From: Actinomycetota bacterium
GTDB taxonomy: Bacteria > Actinomycetota > Acidimicrobiia > Acidimicrobiales > GCA-2861595
Length of the DNA: 11,112 nucleotides
Reading direction: 5' to 3'
Assembly (NCBI GenBank): GCA_016781225.1
Contig: JADDQT010000044.1
Coordinates: forward strand, 1-11,112
Part shown: one piece after another, positions 1 to 5,596 of the stretch
How positions within the stretch are numbered: the stretch's first letter is position 1
Layout of the letters: each line of letters starts with the position of its first letter
The notes under the pieces: model-generated
Told to the model about the DNA's origin: nothing
Database searches by the model: none
The model's input: only the letters and a program-made list of their open reading frames with translations
Program-made: the position numbers and the translations under genes

Positions 1-640
1 GGTCTCAGGCGGGGGACCACCGCCTCAGTTCAACAACCTGGGGGACAACCTCTCCGACGACCCGCTGACCGCTCGAGTAGTACGCCCCTTGCGCGACCAC
101 GCCGGTAGTGACCGCTGTCAACAAGAGCGCGGCGGACACGGGAAGCGGTGTAAGGGCCTCTCGCGACATCACATCTTGCGACAGTGCCCCAGACTTGTGA
201 CCGAGATCTTCCTCTGGTTGCAGTTGACTCACCAGTCCGATGATGGTCGATGTGACGGGCCCGAGCACGCAGCTGTCGCGATCCCGAACTCGAAGACGCC
301 ACTGGTTAGCGGATGGAACGCGAAGTGTGGCGATAGTCGCCATGGGACTCTGGACGGGAAAGCTGTCGTCACCACCCACGCGGAGGGCACTTCGCCCTGT
401 CACCGAGTTTCGACATCGGATGAACGTCGCCCGGACACCGTCAACCTCGAAGCGAACTTTTCATGATCTGTCTGACACCACAGTCGTTTGGGCGCGATCG
501 AAGTGCCGGTCAGGGGGCGCCCTATAACGGACACTTCCCGCGCGCCCCATAGGACGAGTCCTGAGGGGCCCATCCCCATCCCTGATCGCCGGGACGAGGT
601 GCACCGGTCAACGCCGTGATGAAGGGATTTCCGGGGGATC
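1..640. other. Left-edge region without a confident gene
   Basis: This stretch looks less GC-biased than the rest of the window and its reading frames lack the strong third-position G/C preference of the clear genes. The only frame with any protein-like character is the minus-strand one at 5-403, listed separately. Positions 404-640, downstream of vapC, hold short G/C-rich inverted repeats (an 8-bp palindrome at 515-522 and AGGA/TCCT arms at 551-562), but no T-run follows them, so I do not call a terminator. I see no tRNA, repeat array or insertion-sequence end here. Confidence 0.5.
5..403 (-). CDS. Hypothetical protein, possible small or truncated membrane protein
   Basis: A 132-codon frame that ends at a TGA (5-7) beside the window edge. 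The start is uncertain; an internal ATG at codon 21 (MATIATLRV) is an alternative. The first two thirds look polar and unremarkable. Around residues 85-105 there is a hydrophobic stretch (ALLLTAVTTGVVAQGAYY) that could be one membrane segment, followed by SSGQRVVGEVV. The hydrophobic segment followed by AQGAYYSSGQ recalls the first transmembrane region of actinobacterial O-antigen-ligase-like proteins, but the frame stops soon after, so it could at most be a broken N-terminal piece. A 6-bp hairpin (arms 7-12 and 20-25) overlaps the stop. Codon use is weaker than in the clear genes, so this may be a chance frame. Confidence 0.3.
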   Translation of the reverse strand: MTGRSALRVGGDDSFPVQSPMATIATLRVPSANQWRLRVRDRDSCVLGPVTSTIIGLVSQLQPEEDLGHKSGALSQDVMSREALTPLPVSAALLLTAVTTGVVAQGAYYSSGQRVVGEVVPQVVELRRWSPA

Positions 641-1021
641 TCAGCCCATGGGCAGCACGTCGACGCCGTAGTGAGCGAACCGGCTATCGACGCTGAGGAG
701 AATCAGGCCTTCTGTTTGGGCTTGGGCGATCAGCATCCGATCGAAGGGATCCGTGTGGTGAGTGGGTAGGCGGCCGGCGAGGATGGCGTGCTCGGCAGTC
801 ATGGCGAGGCTGTCGAAGTCGTTTGCCGCCAAGGCCTCAACTAGGTCGTCGGGCGCTTCGAGGCGCCCGGCGGCCTGCTTGATAGTGATCTCCCAGACCG
901 TGGCTGCCGAGACGGTGACCTCGTTGTCTCCGTCGGCAATCACCGCCGCTGCCTCCTCCGGTAGCAGCGGATCGTCGGCGAGCCACCAGAGCAGAATGTG
1001 CGTGTCGAGCAGGACCCTCAC
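641..1021 (-). CDS. vapC: VapC-family PIN-domain ribonuclease toxin
   Basis: A 126-residue PIN-domain protein, the usual size for VapC toxins, which are Mg2+-dependent endoribonucleases that cut RNA such as tRNA or rRNA when freed from their antitoxin. It begins with the LLDTHILLWWL motif, so the first catalytic Asp is D6. E44 lies in TVWEITIK, D94 in DPFDRMLIAQA and D112 in LSVDSRFAHY, giving the complete acidic set expected of an active nuclease. The LDTHxLLWW opening points to the VapC subgroup usually paired with Phd/YefM-like antitoxins. The GTG start at 1021 overlaps the stop of the upstream antitoxin by 4 nt (GTGA), which fixes the start and implies translational coupling. Its RNA target cannot be read from the sequence. 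Confidence 0.93.
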   Translation of the reverse strand: MRVLLDTHILLWWLADDPLLPEEAAAVIADGDNEVTVSAATVWEITIKQAAGRLEAPDDLVEALAANDFDSLAMTAEHAILAGRLPTHHTDPFDRMLIAQAQTEGLILLSVDSRFAHYGVDVLPMG

Positions 1022-1257
1022 GGTTGCTCGCCGCCAAAGGCGGCCGCGACGTCATCGGGAAGCTCGTCGAAGTCGGGCTGGATGCGAATCCGCCCGGCCC
1101 AGTAGCCGGGACGGCGTTGCGCGCGCCGCCGCGGCGGGACGATGCGGGCAACCACATGCCCCGAGCGCGCTATCTCTACCTCTTCGATCTCGCCGGACTC
1201 GACGGCCGCCACAAGTCGGGACAAGGTTGTCTTGGCGTCATGCATGTTCACTCGCAC
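1018..1257 (-). CDS. vapB: Phd/YefM-type VapB antitoxin
   Basis: A 79-residue antitoxin partner of the PIN toxin directly downstream. The N-terminal part, VNMHDAKTTLSRLVAAVESGE followed by EIARSGHVVARIVP, matches the Phd/YefM fold that dimerises and binds operator DNA. The C-terminal part, rich in Arg then Asp (FDELPDDVAAAF), is the likely toxin-binding tail that wraps over the PIN active site. The GTG at 1257 is chosen because MRVNMHDAKT gives the expected family N-terminus and because a TAAGGT box ends 6 nt before it. The GTG at codon 3 and the ATG at codon 5 are alternatives. The antitoxin-first order and 4-nt overlap with vapC are typical. A perfect inverted repeat lies just upstream. Confidence 0.9.
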   Translation of the reverse strand: MRVNMHDAKTTLSRLVAAVESGEIEEVEIARSGHVVARIVPPRRRAQRRPGYWAGRIRIQPDFDELPDDVAAAFGGEQP

Positions 1258-1263
1258 AGCGCC

Positions 1264-1283
1264 ACCTTAGCTAAGATAGCTAA
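1264..1283 (-). promoter_or_regulatory. Putative promoter and operator of the first vapBC pair
   Basis: A perfect inverted repeat, TTAGCTA-TCT-TAGCTAA on the minus strand (1283-1267), has 7-bp arms and a 3-nt spacer. It overlaps a TAAGGT hexamer (1269-1264) that fits a TAnnnT -10 box and lies 6 nt before the GTG start, a spacing that suggests a leaderless transcript. A palindrome over the -10 box of a Phd-like antitoxin gene is the expected autorepression site. No convincing -35 box is visible. The repeat is seen directly; promoter and operator roles are inferred. Confidence 0.65.
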
Positions 1284-1388
1284 TCCACTTGAGCGCGTCC
1301 GCAGAGGCCACGAAGACGGGGTTCCCGTGGATAGAGGCCGAGTCTGCGTAGTGGCTGTTCCATCTGTGCCCACGAGGCAGGGTGGCGA

Positions 1389-1706
1389 TCAGTCCAGGCC
1401 GAGGACCGTCGTCAAGGCCTCGTCGACGCCCCAGAGCTCCTCGGGGCTGAGATGGCCGGCGAGCTTCCCCAGGCGCCGTGCATCGACAGCACCCACCTGC
1501 TCTACGAGCACCCGAGTCGTCTCACTGTTCACGTCGATCGCAGGTCGAAATGACGCCTCCCTCGCACTCTGGGAGGTGGGGGCGACGAGCACGACCGAGC
1601 GGGGCAGGAACTCGTCGGCTTGGACCAGGACACCGAACCGGTCTCCATGCTGCTCGTGGCCGGCACCCTTCGGGAGCTTGAACCGGTAGACGTCACCTCG
1701 GAGCAC
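1389..1706 (-). CDS. MazF/PemK-family endoribonuclease toxin
   Basis: A 105-residue protein of the PemK/MazF fold, slightly shorter than classical MazF of about 110-115 residues. It opens with MLRGDVYRFKLPKG, the family's RGDVY opening. GDRFGVLVQAD (about 21-31) corresponds to the Rxxxv(v/i)q strand carrying the conserved Arg, here R23. VAPTSQSA (41-48) aligns with the catalytic Thr/Ser loop, and VLVEQVGAVDARRLG (66-80) matches the conserved 'eQ.r.iD..Rl' element. Family members cleave RNA, mostly mRNA, at short sequences. The GTG start overlaps the end of the upstream ribbon-helix-helix gene by 14 nt, so the two are co-translated. The cut site of this enzyme is unknown. Confidence 0.88.
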   Translation of the reverse strand: MLRGDVYRFKLPKGAGHEQHGDRFGVLVQADEFLPRSVVLVAPTSQSAREASFRPAIDVNSETTRVLVEQVGAVDARRLGKLAGHLSPEELWGVDEALTTVLGLD

Positions 1707-1932
1707 GCAGCGACTCCATCAGACCAGCGACGGCCAGCATCTCGTCGCGATCGTCGTCGTCCGCCTCCAAGGCAGCGACTTCAGCGGCAAGCTCGGAGCT
1801 GCGACGAAGCCGGCGCGCTGACGCCACCAACGCCGAGCGGATCGCCTCGGACCTCGACATCCCAGCAGACTCGAGTGCCCGCAGCGCACGTACCGCTTCG
1901 TCATCGAGTCGGACCGAGATGGCATGTGTCAT
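1693..1932 (-). CDS. Ribbon-helix-helix antitoxin (MazE/CopG type)
   Basis: A 79-residue antitoxin if started at the ATG at 1932. The N-terminus ISVRLDDEAVRALRALESAGMSRSEAIRSALVASARR is a clear ribbon-helix-helix domain: a beta strand at about 4-9, helix one at 11-22 and helix two at 26-40 with the conserved MSRSEAIR turn. The acidic tail (ALEADDDDRDEML) is the probable toxin-neutralising part. An in-frame upstream ATG at 1953 adds MRYITPV, but it lies within the operator palindrome and before the -10 box, so 1932 is preferred. It overlaps the MazF-like gene by 14 nt. It likely represses its own promoter through the inverted repeat at 1945-1963. Confidence 0.88.
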   Translation of the reverse strand: MTHAISVRLDDEAVRALRALESAGMSRSEAIRSALVASARRLRRSSELAAEVAALEADDDDRDEMLAVAGLMESLRAPR

Positions 1933-1941
1933 GACGGGTGT

Positions 1942-1963
1942 AATGTATCGCAAAGCGCGATAC
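1942..1963 (-). promoter_or_regulatory. Putative promoter and operator of the RHH-mazF pair
   Basis: The perfect inverted repeat GTATCGC-AAAGC-GCGATAC spans 1945-1963 with 7-bp arms and a 5-nt spacer. On the minus strand it overlaps a TACATT hexamer (1947-1942), a TAnnnT -10 candidate whose end is 9 nt before the ATG at 1932, again a very short or absent leader. The arrangement fits autorepression by the ribbon-helix-helix antitoxin. It lies within the divergent region shared with the SEC-C gene starting at 2029, so bound protein could influence that gene too. A run of eight C residues (1967-1974) follows. Confidence 0.62.
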
Positions 1964-2015
1964 CTTCCCCCCCCAGCCTGTGGCTCGGGTCACCGGTGGA
2001 GCACCCCCGATTTCG

Positions 2016-2028
2016 TAGGGTGTTTGCC
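2016..2028 (+). promoter_or_regulatory. Putative leaderless -10 box of the SEC-C gene
   Basis: TAGGGT at 2016-2021 is followed by 7 nt and then the ATG at 2029. There is no Shine-Dalgarno sequence at the right distance from this ATG. The same TAnGGT box and spacing precede both vapB genes in the window, supporting a leaderless start here. This is the main reason for placing the start at 2029 and not at the earlier in-frame ATG at 1924, which lies inside the antitoxin gene on the other strand. Confidence 0.55.
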
Positions 2029-4920
2029 ATGGACGCCGACAAGGTGAAGCTGCTGTTCGACGGCCTGCCCTCCTGGGCCGACGCCGACGACCCTGATGAC
2101 CGGGCCGCGCTGATCGCCGAGGAGCTGGGCCAGGGCGAGGAGGAGACCGAGGACATAACCGGCAACGGAACCGAGGATGGGCCTACAAACCTGCGCCTGA
2201 CGTTGCGGCACATCGTCGCCAACCAGATCGCCGATGAGGACCCGCCCGAGGTGTGGGCCACCGCTCAGCGCCTCATGGCGGGTGGCCACGACCGGGCCAG
2301 TGTCCTCGCCCAACTCGAGCTGCCCTTGGCTCAGGCCATTTCGGCCGCACTGGGCCAGGATCGACCGTTCGAGGCCTCGGAGTACGCAGCGGCTCTCGAC
2401 CGCCTGCCGCTGCCGTCCGTCGCCCAGATCGAAGAGGCGTTGATCCAGATCGTCCGAGAACATCAGCCCATCGTGGCGGACCAGCTCGACTATCTGGTCG
2501 CCGACCGTCTCGGCCTCCATCTGGACGACGACGTCGAGGAGGGGCTCCTCGACCGGGTCTCCGATCGGCTTGTCGATCAAGGTGTGCTCGAGTACCTGGC
2601 CGGTGACCTCATGGTGCACGTGGCCTCGCTCACCGAGGGCATCGTGCTCACACACCGCCTGAACGAGACTGAGACCAGTCTCGGGATCATGAACGCGGTC
2701 TTCGACCTGGCCGGATTCAACCACTTCACCGAGCTCAGGCTGGCGGACGGTGGGGTCGTGGAGCCGTTCTCCGTCGAAGCCGGCCACCTGGCCTGGGACG
2801 GCCCGGAGGGGTGGCTGTCGGGCCTCGCCGCCGGCGACGTGGTGGCCGTGGGCGTCGATCCCGACGGCGTCGTGTCGCTGGAGCGCCTCCAGGCACCGCC
2901 ACCCCTCGACGACGAGCTGGTCGCCCTGGTGCGATCGGTATACGACACCGAGATCGACGAGCCGGGCCTCCCCGTCTCCGGCCAGGACCTCGTGCTCGGG
3001 ATGCTGGCTCAAGATCGCGATGTGCTGTCCCGGCCACGGCCTCCACTGGATCACCTGTGCGCCGCAGCCGGGCTCGAGCGACGCCAGGACCAGGTGGCCC
3101 ACGAGCCCTCGGTGTGGAACCACCAGAAGCGACTGCGCCAGACGTCGCGAGTGTTCGACCAGCTCGACGACGAAAACCAGCGCGACGCCGCGGTGCGGAT
3201 CCTCGAGGTTTGCGACGACCCCGACGCCCATCGATCCGCCCTCCGCGAGGCCGCCGACGACCTGTACGACCCGCATCTGCTCTCGGTGATGACCAACGAG
3301 CTGCTCGGCCTCCACGACGACCCCGACCTTCTCCAGGCCACCGAGGCCTTCGCCGAGCGTCTGGTCGAGGCGGCCACAAAGCCCAAGACACGCGCCGTGG
3401 CACGCTGGCTCTTGGCCGTGGTGGCCGAGCGACGGGGCGAGGCTGTCGTCGCCGAGCAGCACCTGCACATCGCCGTCGAGAGTGACCCCACATGGGGCCC
3501 AGCTGTGGACCGGCTGGCCTGGTACGCGTCGGACCGAGGTGACGCCGTCAGGGCAGCACGGCTGTGGCGGCGGCTCGGGATCGGCATCGAGGACAACCGG
3601 GACCTGGCCGAGGTAGTGCCCTTCACCGAACCGACCGGCCCCCGGTTGGGCCGCAACGACGCCTGCTGGTGCGGCTCCGGGCGCAAGTTCAAGCAGTGCC
3701 ACCTCGGTCAGCCGGCGCCGGCATCACTGCCGGACCGGGTGGGATGGCTGTACCGCAAGGCCGTCGCCTACATCGAGCGCCGCGGCGGGCAGCCCGGCTA
3801 CGACGTCCTCGAGCTGGCCCGGTTCAGGGCGCTGGATCCCGACGACGCGGCATCGCTCACCGAGGCGCTGGCCGACCCGTTGGTGACCGACGTGGCCCTA
3901 CACGAGGGAGGTTGGTTCGAGCGCTTCGTTGCCGAACGGGGACCTTTGCTGCCCGATGACGAAGCGCTCCTCGCCTCGGCGTGGCTCCTCGTCGAGCGCA
4001 GCGTCTACGAGGTCCTCGAGGCCCGCCCGGGTGACGGGCTGCGGGTCCGGGACCTGCGTACCGGTGACCGCCTCGACGTGCGGGAGCGCACCTTCTCCAG
4101 GCAGGCCAAGGTCACCGGCCTGGTGTGCGCCAGGGTCGTTCCCGACGGCGAGACAAACCAGTTCGTCGGCGGGCTGTTCGCCGTGGCACCGGGCACCGAG
4201 TCCGCTCTTCTCGACCTCCTCGACGACGCGGAGGGGGAGGACCTCCTCGAATACGTGGCCCGGTTGCACCGCCCTCCCGAGCTCCAGACCCGCGAGGGGG
4301 AGGCGATGGTGGTGTGCACTGCCACCGTCGAGGTGCCCGAGCCGGAGACGGCACGAGCGTTCCTCGAGGCCAACTACGAGGCGCAGGACGGCGCCTGGGT
4401 GGAGATGCACGACATCGGCGACGACGAATCCATCCTGCGGGCCACGCTCCGCCTGGAGGGGAGCACCATCAGCATCGACACGACGAGCGAACCACGCATG
4501 GAGCGGGTGCTGGCACGCCTGAGCGACGGGCTGGCCGGGGCCCGGGTCGTCGCAGACCGGCGGCGTGCCTTCGTGCCGGGACGCGATCCGCTTCCGGTGC
4601 CGCCGGCGCCCGGTTCCCCGGACGATGCCAGCGGCGCCGCCACCGCCGACAAGACGGCCGCCGATCCGGCTGTCATCAGCCAGGTGCAGGATCGCATGGA
4701 GCAGCGGTGGCTGGATGAGACCGTCCCCGCCCTTGGCGGGCTCACGCCGCGCCAGGCGGCGGACGATCCCACCCGTCGCGACGAGTTGTGCCGACTGATC
4801 GCCAGCAACCCCTACCAGAGCCGGACAGTGGATTCTTCGCCCTCAGGCCGGACCGGCTCCGCAGGGAGCTGGGCCTCGACGAAGGCTGAAGGGAGGCAAC
4901 TGTGGACTGCCGGGGTGTAG
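2029..4920 (+). CDS. Large SEC-C motif protein with a probable 3'-end frameshift
   Basis: 963 residues as read. The one recognisable motif is SEC-C at 541-560 (GRNDACWCGSGRKFKQCHLG), with C546, C548, C557 and H558 forming the zinc site known from SecA tails. Before it lie a helical region (about 55-105, including DPPEVWATAQRLMAGGHDR), a possible winged helix (130-195), a beta-rich part (200-285) and TPR-like helices (about 450-515). After it comes an uncharacterised region (570-870), then a low-complexity linker and a C-terminal GLTPRQAADDPTRRDEL segment. The frame then reads Ser/Gly-rich residues with no family look, whereas the -1 frame gives FFALRPDRLRRELGLDEG and a TGA at 4887-4889. That is a convincing natural tail, giving about 953 residues. 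One T lost near 4832-4836 explains this. No signal peptide; probably cytoplasmic. Function unknown. Confidence 0.85.
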   Translation: MDADKVKLLFDGLPSWADADDPDDRAALIAEELGQGEEETEDITGNGTEDGPTNLRLTLRHIVANQIADEDPPEVWATAQRLMAGGHDRASVLAQLELPLAQAISAALGQDRPFEASEYAAALDRLPLPSVAQIEEALIQIVREHQPIVADQLDYLVADRLGLHLDDDVEEGLLDRVSDRLVDQGVLEYLAGDLMVHVASLTEGIVLTHRLNETETSLGIMNAVFDLAGFNHFTELRLADGGVVEPFSVEAGHLAWDGPEGWLSGLAAGDVVAVGVDPDGVVSLERLQAPPPLDDELVALVRSVYDTEIDEPGLPVSGQDLVLGMLAQDRDVLSRPRPPLDHLCAAAGLERRQDQVAHEPSVWNHQKRLRQTSRVFDQLDDENQRDAAVRILEVCDDPDAHRSALREAADDLYDPHLLSVMTNELLGLHDDPDLLQATEAFAERLVEAATKPKTRAVARWLLAVVAERRGEAVVAEQHLHIAVESDPTWGPAVDRLAWYASDRGDAVRAARLWRRLGIGIEDNRDLAEVVPFTEPTGPRLGRNDACWCGSGRKFKQCHLGQPAPASLPDRVGWLYRKAVAYIERRGGQPGYDVLELARFRALDPDDAASLTEALADPLVTDVALHEGGWFERFVAERGPLLPDDEALLASAWLLVERSVYEVLEARPGDGLRVRDLRTGDRLDVRERTFSRQAKVTGLVCARVVPDGETNQFVGGLFAVAPGTESALLDLLDDAEGEDLLEYVARLHRPPELQTREGEAMVVCTATVEVPEPETARAFLEANYEAQDGAWVEMHDIGDDESILRATLRLEGSTISIDTTSEPRMERVLARLSDGLAGARVVADRRRAFVPGRDPLPVPPAPGSPDDASGAATADKTAADPAVISQVQDRMEQRWLDETVPALGGLTPRQAADDPTRRDELCRLIASNPYQSRTVDSSPSGRTGSAGSWASTKAEGRQLWTAGV

Positions 4921-4925
4921 CGGAG

Positions 4926-4940
4926 TGCTACGGTCGTCGC
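4926..4940 (+). promoter_or_regulatory. Putative leaderless promoter of the second vapBC pair
   Basis: TGCTACGGT (4926-4934) forms an extended -10 box (TGnTAnnnT), with 6 nt between it and the ATG at 4941. A TGGACT at 4903-4908 resembles a -35 box, but the 20-nt gap is longer than ideal. No Shine-Dalgarno sequence is visible. If the SEC-C gene really stops at 4889, this promoter lies in a clean 51-nt intergenic gap. Confidence 0.55.
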
Positions 4941-5195
4941 ATGGCCGAGGTCGCCTCCCGAGAATTGCGCAACGCAACCCGGGCACTTCTCGCCCGGGTG
5001 GAAGCGGGCGAGGACGTGACCATCACCGTGGATGGCCGCGCCGTGGCCGTCCTGCGGCCAGTCGGCCGGCGGCCGAGGTGGTTGGCCCGCGACGAGTTCG
5101 TTCGCCGTCTCGTCCGCCACCAGGCCGATCCTGGGCTGGCCCATGACTTGACCACACTGTCACCGGACAGCACTGACGATCTGCCCCTTCCGTGA
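4941..5195 (+). CDS. vapB: Phd/YefM-type VapB antitoxin (second pair)
   Basis: An 84-residue antitoxin. MAEVASRELRNATRALLARVEAGEDVTITVDGRAVAVLRPV (1-41) is a typical Phd/YefM DNA-binding N-terminus, with the 'sRELRn.t..ll..v.aGe.v.iT..Grpva.l.P' pattern. The middle (RRPRWLARDEFVRRLVRHQAD) and the Asp/Ser/Thr-rich tail are the likely toxin-binding part. An earlier in-frame ATG at 4902 is rejected because it precedes the putative -10 box at 4929. The last codon and stop overlap the vapC start by 4 nt (GTGA), indicating coupled translation. It should neutralise the adjacent PIN toxin and repress the operon. It differs clearly from the first VapB, so this is not a recent duplicate. Confidence 0.9.
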   Translation: MAEVASRELRNATRALLARVEAGEDVTITVDGRAVAVLRPVGRRPRWLARDEFVRRLVRHQADPGLAHDLTTLSPDSTDDLPLP

Positions 5196-5578
5196 GCCGC
5201 GGCCTGGCCGATACCAGCGTGTTCGTCGCCCGCGAGTCAGGTCGACCCCTCGACGAGGGGAGGCTCCCGTCCGAGCTCGCCGTCTCGGTCGTGACGCTGG
5301 GTGAGCTGCGTGCTGGAGTCCTGGCCGCCACCGACGTAGTGACGCGGAATCGTCGCCTGGTGACACTCACCGAGATGCTCACGCTCGAAGCGATGCCCGT
5401 CGACGAGCGGGTCGCCGAGGAATGGGCGAGGCTCCGCGTCGTGCTCCGTGGACGAGGTCAGCGGATGCCGATCAATGACTCGTGGATCGCGGCAACGGCC
5501 ATGTCACTCCACGTGCCGGTTGTCACCCAAGACGATGACTTTGACGAGATACCCGAGGTCGCCGTCATCAGGGTCTGA
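5192..5578 (+). CDS. vapC: VapC-family PIN-domain ribonuclease toxin (second pair)
   Basis: A 128-residue PIN-domain protein. LADTSVFVARES places the first catalytic Asp at D7; E38 sits in VVTLGELRAGV; D96 is in MPINDSWIAATA; and the C-terminal VVTQDDDFDEIP carries the last acidic residues (D114-D116). The full acidic set suggests an active Mg2+-dependent RNase. GRGQRMPINDSWIAATA is typical of VapC proteins paired with Phd-like antitoxins. It starts with GTG inside the stop of the antitoxin gene (4-nt overlap). Sequence similarity to the first VapC is low outside the active-site motifs, so the two probably have different targets. A hairpin overlaps its stop codon. Confidence 0.93.
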   Translation: MSRGLADTSVFVARESGRPLDEGRLPSELAVSVVTLGELRAGVLAATDVVTRNRRLVTLTEMLTLEAMPVDERVAEEWARLRVVLRGRGQRMPINDSWIAATAMSLHVPVVTQDDDFDEIPEVAVIRV

Positions 5579-5590
5579 CGAGCTCAGACC
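5572..5590. terminator. Hairpin between convergent vapC and DUF72 genes
   Basis: GGTCTGA-CGAGC-TCAGACC is a perfect 7-bp stem with a 5-nt loop. It includes the vapC stop codon (5576-5578) and ends 6 nt before the end of the DUF72 gene on the other strand. Its position between convergent genes suggests a two-way terminator or RNA 3'-end stabiliser. There is no T-run on either side, so it is not a classical intrinsic terminator, though U-tract-poor hairpins occur in GC-rich bacteria. Confidence 0.45.
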
Positions 5591-5596
5591 ATCGAG

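Noticed and set aside
551..577. Hairpins near 551-577 as a vapC terminator or small RNA
   Set aside because: The stems are 4 bp, no T-run follows on either strand, and such short repeats are expected by chance in GC-rich DNA.
1924..2028. Earlier in-frame start for the SEC-C protein
   Set aside because: The added 35 residues overlap the antitoxin start and its operator on the other strand, and a -10 box lies just before the ATG at 2029.
1990..3702. A 570-codon minus-strand frame antiparallel to the SEC-C gene
   Set aside because: It is rich in Val, Gly, His and Gln without any motif. It is the typical mirror frame of a GC-rich gene whose plus-strand product has a clear SEC-C motif.
4828..4840. 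Programmed -1 ribosomal frameshift in the SEC-C gene
   Set aside because: No X XXY YYZ slippery heptamer is visible at the switch point, and a lost base explains the pattern more simply.
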